Assembly: GCA_963854835.1 (NCBI GenBank)
Contig: OY978527.1
Span: 44,714,040 to 44,778,039, forward strand
Direction: 5' to 3'
Source: Megamerina dolium
Taxonomy: Eukaryota; Arthropoda; Insecta; Diptera; Megamerinidae
Length of the DNA: 64,000 bases
Shown: in pieces, positions 1 through 12,880 of the stretch
Numbering within the stretch: the first letter of the stretch is position 1
Layout: each line of letters opens with the position of its first letter
Program-made: the position numbers and the translations under genes
Notes under the pieces: model-generated
What the model was told of the DNA's origin: nothing
Databases searched by the model: none
The model's input: only the letters and a program-made list of their open reading frames with translations

Positions 1-765
1 CAGACACACGGAATAGATTGCATGCAACACTGGGATTAGGATTAGTACAGATATATATCAGAGCCATAGTAAAATATGGTAAAATATTTTCCATATCATT
101 GCGATGAGCTCTATAGTTTCATACAAAAAAATGAAAGTAAAATTATTAATTCATATGTGTGTGTATATAAAAATTAAATAATATTCAACTCACCTTCGAA
201 CACGCTCCACCTGTGGATCATCAAATTGGACTTCAATATCTTTAAAGAATAGATCCTCCTTATTTGGAAATACCTAAAATTTTATGAAATAATCAATTAG
301 TTTTATAATTGCTCCATAGATTGAAATTTTGTGCAATATAAAAAATATGAGTGTTTTGTTATCATTTACCTTTTTTAAGAAACTTTTTGGAAATAGGCCC
401 AAAATCTGTATGTTTGTTGTATTTGTTTTTTATATAAGAAATTCAAAGCCAATTGAAAAACAAAACAAGCAAAAAAAACAAAACGACCCTTGCAATAATT
501 ATGATTTTTTCGATATAAAATTTTGATATTTTAGCATTTAGTCAAATGCGGAGCTTCACTTTGTTTTGTTGCACCTACTCACCTTATTCCTAAATCGTTG
601 CAATGCCGTCAGCAATGACATTAGTAGCATTTTTATCACCAAAACACTGGCCCAAAATAGATAACAACTAAAAACAGGATTATCAAGGGTCAGCATATTT
701 GATGATTTTTCAGTACCATGCATACTGATGGTAGCTAATTGTGGCAGATTTCCATTTGAATCCAT
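1..765 (-). CDS. Mgstl: Microsomal glutathione S-transferase 1-like, copy 1 (partial, 3' end off the window)
   Basis: A MAPEG-family membrane enzyme expected to conjugate glutathione to hydrophobic electrophiles in ER or mitochondrial membranes. The exons I infer are 765-583 (starts at an ATG, donor GTGAGT), 273-194 (donor GTGAGT) and 110 down to the window edge. All splice phases agree. Exon 1 encodes a hydrophobic segment ending KMLLMSLLTALQR, matching the first membrane helix of MGST1. Exon 2 carries FPNKEDL and ends VERVR, and exon 3 continues RAHRNDMENILPY; this VERVRRAH-NDxEN signature marks MGST1/PTGES-like MAPEG proteins. About 124 residues are visible. The neighbour at 1094-1868 has the same exon lengths and phases except that exon 2 is one codon longer, so the two are tandem duplicates. 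Family identity is firm; whether this is the ancestral or the derived copy is unknown. Confidence 0.85.
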
Positions 766-1049
766 ATCTTCAATAATTGTATATACAATTTGAATTAATC
801 AATAGTGCTGTTTCCGCAATACAAGCGTTGAGTTAGACGAGAATTTTTTAAATACCTTTTACTTAATTGCAGACTTTGAAACTAAGCTTAATGCAAATAC
901 ATAGATTTATTTTAGCAGTGGTTGTACAAGTTAGCCTCTGCGATCAGCATATTTTAACCGGTTTGACTTCATTATAAAGACACAATCATTGATACGCAAT
1001 TTAAAGCTTTTTAGTGGTGTGCCTTAAGCTTATTGTTATGTTTTCTGTA

Positions 1050-1098
<49 letters not shown>
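1050..1098. repeat. (ATT)n microsatellite
   Basis: A run of about 16 ATT/TTA triplets directly abutting, and on the minus strand supplying, the stop codon of the second Mgst-like gene. Confidence 0.9.
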
Positions 1099-1101
<3 letters not shown>

Positions 1102-1868
1102 GGGTGATGGTGCGAATAGCGATATAAAAAATCATGTAAATTGTTACGATAAATGTTGTAAAAAACGTAATGAAACGTGCTGGTTGTGGCACTGGACGAA
1201 ATGCGTAGACCATTGTATGCAAAATGCGCGATATAGAAGCGACACGGAAAAGACAACATGCTAAAATTCGATTTGGCGATGTTGTTATATAAATAAGAGC
1301 CACAATCAAATAGGGTAAAATGTTTTCCAAATCATTGCGATGTGCACTGCAAACGAAATTCGTAGCCAAAGAGTAATAGTTAAATTTATAAACAAGTTTT
1401 ATGATAATATATATAGTATAGTATATGTATATATAGAATAAAATAAATGTCAAAACATACCGTCTGACACGTTCCACATCCGGATCATTAAATTCAACTT
1501 CAGTACTTGCAGGAAGCGTTAAATCTTCCGGATTTGCAAAAGCCTACAAACAATTCAACATAGAAAAGATATAAGTACCTTCTATTCTATAGGTATATTT
1601 CTCATAATTATATTAATAATTCTTCTATAAAAAAGTAGATGTAGGATATATGGTATACCTATAAAAACGTTCAACGTTGTTGTACCTTTTTGCCATAACG
1701 TTGCATTGCTGTTAACAAAGACATCATTAACATTTTCAACACCAGAATACTTGTCCAAAATAAATAGCAACAGTATACTGGATTCTCCAATGTTAAAAGT
1801 GAAGCGTTGCCATAATATATCGGTTCCGTCGCTATTGTTGTTGAAGTAATGTTTACATTTCCACCCAT
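1094..1868 (-). CDS. Mgstl: Microsomal glutathione S-transferase 1-like, copy 2 (complete)
   Basis: The complete tandem paralogue of the gene at 1-765. Exons: 1868-1686 (donor GTACAA), 1543-1461 (donor GTATGT), 1346-1094. Together they give 172 residues, somewhat longer than the roughly 155 of vertebrate MGST1. Visible family features are the helix KMLMMSLLTAMQRYGKK, then AFANPEDL, then VERVRRAHRNDLENILPY, and a late PVPQPARF segment like the LTPLPQPNR stretch of MGST1. It is expected to be a homotrimeric integral membrane glutathione transferase/peroxidase. The stop codon TAA lies at the edge of the (ATT)n microsatellite at 1050-1098, so the C-terminus ends where the repeat begins. The two copies share exon phases, which argues for DNA-level duplication rather than retroposition. 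Confidence 0.88.
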
Positions 1869-2894
1869 TTTTTTTTACTGTTTATCTTCTGTTATACATG
1901 AACCAGGCAATATATTCCTTTATTCCTAAGAAATTGATTAAGCCGCACACGATTTTGTAATGACCATATTGATTCTTATTGTTAGTCATTGAACCAAAAT
2001 AAATGTAAGTGAATTAATAATTCATTGAGCACATTTACATGTTTCACGCACAAGTGCGATTGTTCTCATAATATGTAAAACATGACTAGCTAATGTATTG
2101 GCTCTTATCAAATTATCATTAATTAAAATAAAAAGGACTGAATAAAAATAATATTTTCCGTTCCAATGTGCTATGCAGTAAAAATATTTAAAATTACTAC
2201 TAATACCACAATGTAATATTTTCGAGTATTTATAATTACACTATGAGTTGCCTTTTAATACACTTATAATGTAATATATAGTGGAATATCCGGTGGAGTG
2301 GAAGTGACGTGGGACATAGTAAGTTTTTCTATATAATCCAGTGCTCAGGGTTTATCGAACTAATGCAAAACTTTTATTTTTCATTATTACTGGTAAGTCT
2401 TATTACTTGTAAGTCTTGAAACCGCGGCCGCGTCTGTCCTTTACTTTTTACGCACAATTTTTTTAAGCTTTTACTTATTTGTTCAATTTTATGATTTACC
2501 TACTTTAATGGAGTAGTTTTATATTCATGATAGACCGTTACATTTCCTTGGCGTCACATTTAGGTGCGAAGACGAAGCAAAAGTTTGTGAATTATATATA
2601 AAAAATTATTTAAAATTTTTAATACAAAATTTATGTTATGGTACGAGTTTAATAAACAATGAAACATATTGAAATATGCAACAACAACAAATAAAAATTA
2701 TTTCATTTATAAAAACACAAAAATGCGTAAGTACCAACGTTTAATACTGCTTTTAACATCGAATCGAGCTAAGTATTTTTTTTTTTGTTTGTTCTTTGTT
2801 TTTTACACTTGCTTCATTAAATCTGAATTATTGCATTTTGCCAGAGCATTGCCGGTTATTGGCTCTGGCAATCCCATTGGATCCTTTACTCTCC
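1869..2894. other. Intergenic; no gene seen
   Basis: AT-rich spacer upstream of the Mgst-like pair. It should contain the promoter of copy 2, but I see no convincing TATA/Inr arrangement. No long coding frame resembles a protein. Confidence 0.5.
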
Positions 2895-3346
2895 TAGTGT
2901 CTTTAGTACAGAGTATGGCATCAAGGACTATTAGCTAAACTAAAAAAGGAGCTGCCGCTGAACGCCTTTTTACTCATAAAATCATATATACACCAACGTT
3001 TGTTCTACGTTAACTATGACAGCCAAATGTCGCGTTTTCATCAAATTGAAACTGGAGTCCCACAAGACAGCATATTAAGCCCAATCCTTTACTTACGATT
3101 TGCCAATATCTAACGGCGTTCTCACATGAAATTTTGCCCATGACACCGCTATAATCACGAACGCACGGGATCCCATAGAATCATCATCTAAGCTTCAAAA
3201 AACAATTGATCAAATTTCTATCTGGTTGAAAAGTTGGCGTCTGAAGGTAAACGAAACTAAATCTACACATGTAACATTTACTATTAGGAGAGACACATGC
3301 CCACAAATCAAATTGAATAATATTTCAATCCCACAATCCGATTCTG

Positions 3347-6300
3347 TTACTTACTTACTTACTTACTTATGTGGCCATAACAACCGAATATCGATTTAGG
3401 CCGAAAATAACATGCTTCGCCAGCCATCTCTGTTCTTCGCTAGCTGGCGCCAGTTAGAAATTCCAAGCGCCGTCAGGTTCTCCAGTACTTGGTCTTTCCA
3501 CCGGAGGTTTGGTCTTCCTCTTTTGCGTCGTCCTCCAGCGGGTTCCGAATATAACACCTTCTTAGCTGGAGCGTGTTCTTCCATTCGCTCGACATGACCT
3601 AGCCAGCGCAGCCGCTGGATTTTGATGCGCTTTACTATGTCAATATCGGCATACAGCTCGTACAGCTCATGGTTGTACCTTATTCGGTACTCGCCACCAA
3701 CGCAAATAGGTCCAAAGATCCTGCGTAGGACTTTTCTCTCGAAAACTCCAAGTATTCGCTCATCCGAGGTGGAAATTGTCCAGGCTTCAGCGCCATATGT
3801 AGAGTGTAGTTTTCGTTCTTCGAGAGAGGGCTCGACTTCTCAATTGCTTACTCAGCCCAAAGTAACACCTGTTAGCAAGAGTTATCCTACGCATGATCTC
3901 CAAGCTGACGTCATTACTGCTGTTAATGCTGGTTCCAAGATAGACAAAGTCCCTTACTACTTCAAAAGCGTAGTTGTCAACAGTGACGTGCTGTCCAAGA
4001 CGCCGGGACTCTTTGTTTGTTGACACTAGATACTTCGTCTTGCCCTCGTTCACCGTGAGACCCATCCGACGCGACTCTCTTTCCAACTCTGAGAATGCTG
4101 CACTGACTGCTCGCGTGTTCATGCCGATTATGTCAATATCGTCGGCATACGCTAACAGCATGACACTTTTGTTGAAGATAGTGCCATTATGTCGTAGATC
4201 AGCAGCTCGTATTATTTTCTCCATAATAAGATTGAAGAAGTCGAACGATAACGAATCACCTTGTCTGAAACCCCGTTCGGTATTAAACGGTGCGGAGAGG
4301 TCCTTCCCAATTTTCACTGCACAACGGGAGTTATGCAGTGTCATTCTACAAAGTCGAATGAGCTTTGCAGGAATACCGAACTCAGACATTGTTGCGTAGA
4401 GGTAATCCCTTACCGGACTGTCGAAAGCGGCTTTATAATCAACAAATAGGTGGTGTGTGTCGATCTGTTTTTCTTGGGTCTTCTCCAGGATTTGGCGCAG
4501 TGTGAAAATCTGGTCGATGGTGGATTTACCAGGTCTGAAGCCACACTGATAAGGTCCAATCAGGTTGCTGAGCATAGGCTTCAATCTTTCACACAGTACG
4601 CTCGATAGAACCTTGTACGCGATGCTCAGGAGACTTATTCCACGGTAGTTGGCGCAAATTGTGGGGTCTCCTTTTTTATGTACAGGACAGAGAACACTGA
4701 GCCTCCAATCATCAGGCATGCTTTCATCCGACTATATTCTGTTTATGAGCTGGTGCATGCGGGTGAGCAGCTCATCGCCTCCGGTCTTAAACAACTCGGC
4801 AGGCAGGCCATCAGCACCTGCAGCTTTGTTGTTCTTCAGCCTTAAAATGGCCGTTTCAACCTCGTCATAGTCGGGTGGTGGAACATCAACACCATCATCT
4901 GTAATTGGGGTTATCGGGCATTCTCCTCCACTGGCGGAATTGTTCGTAGCATCGCCATTCAGTAACGTGGAGAAGTGTTCCCTCCATAGGCTCAGTACAC
5001 TCTGGACATCCGTAACCAGATTCCCATTTCCATCACGACAAGAAGAGGCTCCGGGATTTAAACCTCCACTCAGGCGCTTGATCTTTTCGAAGAATTTTCG
5101 AGTCTCATTCTTGTCGGTACACATCTCTATCTCCTCACACTCGCGTCTTTCCAACTCCCTCTTCTTGCGCCTGAAAAGACGTCTCTCTGCACTCCTTTTC
5201 TCTCTATACCGCTCCTTAACAGCTCGCGTTACGCTTGCACGCAGGGTTTTTCTGTAGGCGGCGTCTTTCTCTGCGGTAGCGTCGCGACACTCCTGATCAT
5301 ACCACTCATTCCTCAGAGGCCGGTAGTAACCGATTACCTCCTCGGCAGCAGTAGTCATGGAGTGGGATATATGTGTCCACCGTGCGCATGTATCATCAAG
5401 TGGGGGAGTGTTCTGCATAAGCAGATCCGATAGTCGAGTGGAAAATGCATCTGCTGTCTCTGGTGATTGCAGCTTACTGACGTCGAGCTTTCTCTGTGTG
5501 GGACTTCTCTTGTTATTTGCGACACATAAGCGTGTGCGCACCTTAGCTGCAACAAGGTAGTGATCCGAGTCGATGTTGGCACCACGGATCGATTTCACGT
5601 CCATCACACTGGAAGCATGCCTTCCGTCAATCAACATATGATCAATTTGGTTTCTTGTACGATGATCTGGAGACAGCCATGTCGCTTTGTGGATGTCGAG
5701 ATGCTGGAATCTGGTACCACCAATTACCATGTTTCGTGCTGCGGCGAAGTCGATCAGCCTTATTCCGTTATCGGAGGTGTTTTGGTGGAGGCTGAATTTT
5801 CCGACAGTTGGACCGAAGGTACCTTCCTTGCCCACCCTGGCATTAAAGTCGCCAAGCACGATTTTGATATCGTGGCGGGGGCAGCGGTCATAAGCTTCTT
5901 CGAGGCGCTGAAAGAAGCTCTCCTTGGTCACATTGTCCTTCTCATCCGTCGGAGCGTGGGCACATATAAGGCTGATGTTGAAAAATTTTGCCTTGATGCG
6001 GATTGTGGCCAGCCGTTCATTCACAGGCGTGAACTGCGAGACAAGATGTCGTAGTCTCTTGCTGACCAAAAATCCACATCCTAATTCGTGCCTTTCAGCA
6101 TGGCAACTGTAGTAGATGTCACAGGACGCTCTTTTGGAGCAGCCCTGTCCTGTCCATCGCATTTCCTGGAGAGCGGTGATGTCAGCTCTGTATTTTTCGA
6201 GGACATCAACCAGCTGGATAGAGGCACCCTCCCTATAAAGGGATCGGACATTCCAGGTGCATATCCGTAAATCGTGGTCCTTTTTTCGTTTGCGGGGGTC

Positions 6301-6695
6301 ATCAACAAAAACGGTAGTCCTTCTCCGAGGCATATTTGTTTTTTTCATTGGGGGGGTTTTTTATGTGGCGGGTCCCAAACCCAACGCACAACCTCTAACC
6401 GAGGAGATTTTCGCCACTCACCTCAGCCGCCTCCCAGCGGGTGCCAGGAAGACGTTGCCCGGTGGTCGCCACATGGAGGGCCCCCATTAATAATAATGAA
6501 AGCGCCATCACAGAGTAAGCAGAGCAAGCTATATGACTACCCCTCATTAACAAATAAAGGTATCATCACATAGCGCTCAGATCAAACTACATGACAGCCA
6601 GTGAGTTGACTTGCGATGAGTTCAACAAGGATTGCGCTAGCCCCACCTGGTTGAGGCAGTTAGACACGTTACCTTGCGAAAACACCACCAGACCA
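3347..6695 (-). mobile_element. RTE-like non-LTR retrotransposon, near full length (copy 1)
   Basis: About 3.35 kb inserted in the jockey element and bounded by the 9-bp repeat CCGATTCTG (3338-3346 and 6696-6704), which I read as the target-site duplication. Its 5' end is at the right. At its 3' end (left) lies a short tandem tail, (TAAG)n on the element strand at 3347-3370, typical of RTE elements. A 5' leader of about 350 bp precedes one long coding frame with endonuclease and reverse transcriptase. Two later copies are in this window (13585-14853 and 38018-39334). Confidence 0.8.
3396..6348 (-). pseudogene. RTE pol: APE endonuclease + reverse transcriptase, one nonsense and one frameshift
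   Basis: The frame opens at 6348. The N-terminal APE-type endonuclease shows TWNVRSLYREG, ALQEMRW (catalytic Glu), LGDFNARVG and SDHYLV (catalytic Asp-His). A linker rich in Arg and Glu follows. The RT has [28 protein letters not shown] and YADDIDIIG (catalytic Asp pair intact). Two lesions are visible. An in-frame TAG at 4732-4734 sits where the sense codon was probably TGG. Near 3798 there is a 26-bp deletion, judged by comparison with copy 2, which shifts the frame. The C-terminal part then continues in another frame at 3396-3584 (LRWKDQVLENLTALGISNW). Few lesions over 2.9 kb suggest a fairly recent insertion. Such ORFs are often mis-annotated as craniofacial development protein 2-like. 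Confidence 0.8.
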
Positions 6696-7299
6696 CCGAT
6701 TCTGCTAAGTACTTGGAAATTCACTTAGACAGACGTTTGCCATGAAGAGCGCTAGGAATACAATTTCGCAGCATGTACTGACTGTTCAAACGTCATTCTC
6801 CTCTCTCTGTAGACAACAAAGTTATCTTATACAAATCCGTTCTTAAACCAGTGTGGACTTACGGTATTCCACTATGGGGTACAGCATCAAATTCAAACTT
6901 AGAAATCCTTCAAAGGCTTCAATACAAAATTCTACGAATTCTTTTAAACCCTCCTTGGTACGTTACGAACTCCCAAATTCATCGGGACCTTAAAATCCCA
7001 CTAGTGAAGAATGAAATAAAAGAAATTGCCACAAAATGTCGAGATCGCCTGCAATTACACTCAAACGAGCTAGCTGCTAATTTGATGTCACCATCGCAAG
7101 TCTTTCTGAGGCTGAAAAACAAAACACCGCTCCAGCTCGTCTCATAGAAAACTGTTTTATTATATAAGGATATTCCACAGGGAATATACATTACTCATTA
7201 ATACCTCTTCTTCTTTCTTTGAAATCTAATATTTGTAAAATTTCGTTGAATTTTTTAAGACAGTATACGAAATAAATTTATTAAAAAAAATTAAATAAA

Positions 7300-8300
7300 A
7301 AATATCCAGAATAGCGTGCAGATATTTTACTGAGAAGAGCAGCACGAATCTTTTGAACAGAATATTTAATCACTTTTCAAACATAGGCTACATATATGCA
7401 TTATAATTAAATAAAAATTCCGCTTATATGGAGGATTCTCGCTGTGTGGCATATAGAAATACTAATTTCAAGATTAATTCATTTAATTCAAAAAGTAGTC
7501 ACGATAATTAACAATTATAGAATTTTCATAATAATAATGCAAATACCCAACACATATACGCATAAATCAAAGACTCTTTTGCTGTATTTTGATAACCTAT
7601 TAAAAAAAGCTTATATACCAAAATAACAAACAGATATGATCCTTATTTATATGCAAGACTTATCACATTATTTTTCGAATTTCGCAACAGTTCGAGTAAA
7701 TGTACAAAGATCAAGGCTATAACATACATATATTATACTATATAAGTACATAAAATAGTTGTACATACTTATGTATATAGATCTTTGTATAGCATATATT
7801 TAGGTATATACGAGTGTAACTGGCTATATAGATAATGTACCACAGTATAATTATACGTTCCGAAGAACGGAAGTTGACGGTTTTAAATTAATGCAAAAGA
7901 AATAAAAATGTGCAGCAAAATTAATTTTTAAAAAATTGCTTGATTAAAAATAAGTATGGGATATCAACAAATTTACGACTCAATTTACTTAATCTCAACT
8001 TTAGCATTTGTATATATATGTATATATATATTGTTTTTTTTTTTTTTTTTTTTTTTTTGAAATGCATATTATATATTAACGTAAAAATTGAAGAAACCCA
8101 TTGTGAATATCTAATCTTTATAAATATATATAGTACAGATTAGTTAAATACCTACCTTTAGGCATATATTTATCAATATCGTACACATGTGCTTAAAATA
8201 TACATATGTAAGTGCTTTGTTTATATAGTACTTGTATGAAATGTTAAATTTACAGCCTGGACTCAAAAAAAGTTTGTTCTTCATGTAATTTAAAAAAAAC
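7300..8300. other. Intergenic AT-rich DNA with a poly-T tract
   Basis: No coding signal. A homopolymer T run of about 25 bp lies at 8034-8059, and many TATATA/ACATA stretches surround it. Nothing else recognised. Confidence 0.5.
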
Positions 8301-8599
8301 GCCTAGCTCATTACATAGTGCGTTGACTTTGCGAGCATGTTCGAGTCACTACTATGCTACATTTTTAGAATGAACTTATTATTCTAATGGCACCACCTAT
8401 TCCATTATTTATTTGGAAAAATGCATTTGCGTTTTGTGCATACCATTCAGACAGCTAACCGGCCGGCATATAAACCGTTTCGCGGTAACACGACACGCTA
8501 GCATCAACTTCGCAGCTACTAAAAATGATGGCAATGGACTGGCTGGCAATGGAAAAGAAACACATAAAAACACACTTTTGTAATTGTTCACTCCCGACA

Positions 8600-8850
8600 A
8601 CTAAAACATCGAAAAGATTTTTCCTTCGAACGGTACCCACCTGTCGGCAAGCAATTGGCAATTCTTCCGGTAGTAACAATTTGCCATGAAAACGCTGCTA
8701 AGAGAGCTCAAGAAAGTGATGTCACAAGAGTTCTGCAGCTCGAAAACGGCTACTATATGTGAAGTATGTCCCTGTTAATACTGCCCAAAATTTAACACGC
8801 ACAACACTGCTGGAAGAGAATCTCGGCCAAAGGGCCCCACGAGGCTTTTT
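8600..8850 (+). repeat. SINE-like repeat body (copy C)
   Basis: This stretch matches, on the opposite strand, the two SINE-like units at 48850-49493. Shared landmarks in order are TCGAACGGT-CCCA-CTGTC, AACAATTTGCCA-GAAAA, AGTGATGTCA (or a close variant), TTTAACACGC-CAACA and GAGAA-CT-GG-CAAAG. A possible tRNA-like head lies upstream near 8302-8350 (TAGCTCATT, then GTTCGAGTCAC), but the intervening 250 bp do not match the other copies. Confidence 0.5.
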
Positions 8851-8869
8851 AAATAAAAAAAGAATGAGC

Positions 8870-11800
8870 TCTACTCTTCCACTTTGTGTGAAGAACTCCT
8901 TAAGCTTCAATATCATACATCATTTTAGTTCATTATTCCAAAAATGCGCTAAAGAAGTCACTAAAACGGGCTTTTCGAGTTTGAAAATGTTCCTCTAATA
9001 TAATCTGCAATAAAGTTCATTTTGAGTATCTAAGGACAAAGAACGCCGCAGATGTAAACTCTTTTATAAAATTAAAATGTTTAATTATTCACTTTAAAAC
9101 CCTCCTCGTGTTTCCTTTCGACTTGGTTAAAAAGTGACTAAATACGTGATTTATATTAAGACTGGACGTGATTTATATTATGCGTAAGTTCTTATAATTA
9201 GTCGATTCAAGTAAAATCAAACAATATCGTTCTTATGTTTCGAACTTATGCAAGTTTTTCCAAAGTATTGCACAATTTTTGCGAAATAATAGACAATTTT
9301 GACAATTTTATTCCAAACAGGAAAAAACTAAACTAATTTTAAATAAGAAATTAATTTCAAAAGATAATTTACCCATAATTTTAAACTTCTCATCCTTGAG
9401 AGCACTACTGAATAGTTTGCTATTTACAGAAACTGTAAATTTGTTGTTTCTTAGATGGTGCGAAAAATGTTTCTGGACTTCATATCATATTTTATATAGA
9501 AATCCTTATTTCTAAATTATTTTTTAATCTAATTAAGATTCCCCGATGGACATCGAGGTGGTTTAGTTGATTAAAATCTCACACTTTTTCCTCTCCAAAA
9601 TACATCAATTGTCTTGCCATTCTTTTTATTGTATGGAGGTATATGTATAGATTTATAAAAAAAAAAGACCAAAAAGGGAATTAAATTCTCATTTCTACAA
9701 CTCCATAATATTGTAAAACCCTATCTACAAGACAGAATCAAATGCGACTTGTCAATACTGATACCACTTTTTATTATTACAGCATCATATATGTACATAA
9801 GATATGAGGGTGACAAAAAATTATTTCATAAAATTCGTTTGAGTAGACGACGAAAACAAACTATTAATGTACTTCATGCACTTTAGTTTCTGAACAACGT
9901 GGCCCAGCAACAAAAAAATATTTCGATTATCTAAATATAGACCAAGAAATCACAACAGAGACGAAGAAAGAATTTATAGTAAAGCAACAAATAACTATAC
10001 ATACATATGTATGTTTCATATATTTTTATCTTGGTACATATGTATAGTACAGAATCATAAGTAAAACCGGCGGACTGTTGCTATTAAAAATTTAACCATA
10101 AATACATATCTACATAAATATACATACATATGTACTTATATGTATGAAACATTTAAAAGCAACCAAAAAATCGTGACAATATCAACAGCAACAACAATAA
10201 TGAAACACGTACACGCAAAAAGATCAAAGTCCAAAGATGTCGCTGTTTGTATGACGAATTTAATTATAGAGAGATTTTTACAACAAAAATCCAACTTTGT
10301 ATGTGTAGCACATACAAGAGTAGAAAATAAGAGAACGAAACAATTTGATTTAGAAAAATTAAAGAGTAAAATTAAACGTTGTAAATGAAATGATAAATGT
10401 TGTAATACGTATATGCATCTGTTCTATTTGTACTATGAATGTAGGTACCTAGGATTGCTTTTTTAAAAACACGTGATTCAAATTGAAAAGTGTAATATTT
10501 AAAAGATAGACATTTAAATATTGATTACAAATAATATGACTTTTAATCGCTTTTGTTGTTCGCTTAATACTTTTCGTACTTAATCGTATGTTATGATTGT
10601 TAAACGAAAGTACAAAGTCTATATATAAATAGATTTATGTCTCAATAGTTGGATTTTTTTTAATACTACATTAATAATGTTCAAAGCAACAAAAACCAGC
10701 AGCAACAGCAGTAAGTCCAGACTATTGCGCGATAAGGCAAAGTTAATCAGCAATCAAGTGATAAACGTCTCCTTTCCTGAAAAGTGTTCTAACTACCTAC
10801 AATAGAACCACACACAAAAAAATACAAGTATTATAAGTACCTACATGGACTAAAGTCTATTAGTGAGTGGAAAATTTTTATAAAATATTCACTTTCATAC
10901 GTACATATGTACATACATAGATACACATAAACATGTACTTTGAAAGAATAACTATAGTTAAATATGTGCACATACTTTTATTGCACATTACAACTTGTAT
11001 ATTGATAAAGATTAATGTAAAGAAATAAATGTATTATTACATTCATACATACATACAAGTATCTACAGATAATTTGAGTACCAGAATCAACAACCGATCC
11101 ATAAATGGGACATTTTCAACCAATGAATTACACTTAATGGCATACATATGTATATGAATGCATATTTGTTATATATAAAGTACATATTTATTGTTTCGGA
11201 TCGTATATCTTGTGGTTGGGTATTTTACTCGTACGATAGATATATACGAGTACGTAGCATGCATTTTGTTTGTAGTCATAATTTCGACTTTGTTCGTTTT
11301 ACGCCCTTTTCGTCATATTGATTTCATTTGAAATCATAGCTACTAAGTTTAGACTTAATTATCATAACGACTAAATCTGTACTAGAGTGCTACACAAATA
11401 TACTTGATAACTATAGCAATGGGTGTCCTAGGAAATACATGACTGACTGCTATACTAAGAAATAATATAAAAAAAAGAATCCAAAACCATACCTAAGCAG
11501 GTATCGCCATCGCGGCAGATATAACAACACAAAAATCAACTTTTTTTAAGAAAAGAACAAGAAAAAAGTATGTTCCCCTTTAAATGAACACAATTTCTTC
11601 GATTCTTGCCCCAAGGCCTATTACCAACTCACTTACTTTTTTCAATAGTGATTTCTATTACCAGTGGGTTAATTAGCAATCAGTGGATTTTGTAACCAAG
11701 GTTATATGTATTGGTGTTTGTACTTCCATAAGGAGCCATACAACAGACCCTGACGGAAATGAAAGAAAAGTTGATCCAATGAATTTTTGTTAACGTACGT

Positions 11801-12880
11801 AAATAAAATCAGCTGCTCTAATTGAAGTACATTAACAAATATTTTATTTCAATTAAGTACAATAATATACATATATACTAATAGCTATTCGAACGTCCAT
11901 TTAATTAAATATTTAATATTTGTTCATTTCATAATTATTGCTATTGGTGAAAAGCAACCCTGTTTTCCAGGACGTAGGGCATCTTTGCTGTCGGTTATAT
12001 ATGACAGATTAACATCTATAAAATGCTCTATGTGATTCGCCTTTTAGAAACAATCTAAATAGTGTGAAAATGCATAATCGTGCAGTGCTCTAATATATAG
12101 TTACATACGTTTATTCATATGTTAATATTTACACGTAATCATGAACATGCAAACATATGTGTATGAGTAAAACAAGAATGCTCTACAAAAATTACGAACA
12201 GCAGTTCGAAATGTTTATCATCAAAGTTTCATTCGTATTTATACATATAAGTGCACATGTACTGTACACATGTATATATGAGCTACGTGACATTTTAAAT
12301 ACATCACCATCAATACAAGTATTTATATAAATCATTTCATTGAGATGAGAACGATATAGGGAAGTCTAGGGCTGACTGTCCGCTTTTTCATTCATGGATT
12401 TTTTTTTTCAATTTTAAAGCCGCTTGGAAGAATAACAATTCGAATTAGCCATTTTGGAGAGACCTTACGTAGTTATAAGGAAACTTTTTAATTCATTAAC
12501 AATTATGTCGTGAAATTAAAGAAGGGTAATAATTATATTATTTTTTTACAACAAATTTCCCCTACAAGACGCTGGCATAAAGCCCAGAATCGCCTTTCAT
12601 ATTGATTCGAACTAAATAAATGTCAAATGCCCGCAGAAAATAGTTTTCCAATGCTTTTTTTTATTATCAGTAAATCAGACAAAAATCTATTCTTTTTTTT
12701 CTAATATTTTCCAAGAGAAAACACATTTGACGAATACCAAAAACGGGCTTAATTTCCAAAACAATTATTATTTAGTAAGCATATGGAATGCGCCTTATGT
12801 ATACTCTGTGTATTAATTGTATCGAATAATTCTAATATATATGGAGGTAATGAATCACCACTCTCGAAAAGAAATAATAT
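8870..12880. other. Long intergenic region, no gene recognised
   Basis: About 4 kb of AT-rich sequence with many TATGTA/ACATAC motifs. Open frames such as 10140-10388 look random, with no recognisable domain and an unusual Lys/Thr-rich content. It could hold regulatory DNA or distal untranslated exons of Lsd-2, but nothing specific can be supported. Confidence 0.4.

Larger units (their letters stand above)
2895..7290 (+). mobile_element. Jockey-like non-LTR retrotransposon (5'-truncated, broken, split by an RTE insertion)
   Basis: Reverse-transcriptase fragments of a jockey-clade element lie on both sides of the RTE insertion. From about 2905 the frame reads RVWHQGLLAKLKKELPLN, followed by GVPQDSILSPILY (RT core, usually GVPQGS). 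Later comes ISIWLKSWRLKVNETKS, the usual segment after the catalytic motif. The aspartate pair itself is lost in a decayed stretch near 3150. After the insertion the element resumes at DSAKYLEIHLDRRL (6698-6740), then the open C-terminal part 6851-7147 (TYGIPLWGTASNSN). An A-rich 3' tail follows around 7260-7290. Stops and frameshifts show it is inactive. The product would have been a pol protein with RT activity. Confidence 0.75.

Noticed and set aside
3622..6573. Many plus-strand open frames opposite the RTE element
   Set aside because: They are antisense shadows of the endonuclease-RT frame and resemble no protein.
10140..10388. 82-residue open frame rich in Lys and Thr
   Set aside because: No domain, no splice context, composition typical of random AT-rich sequence.
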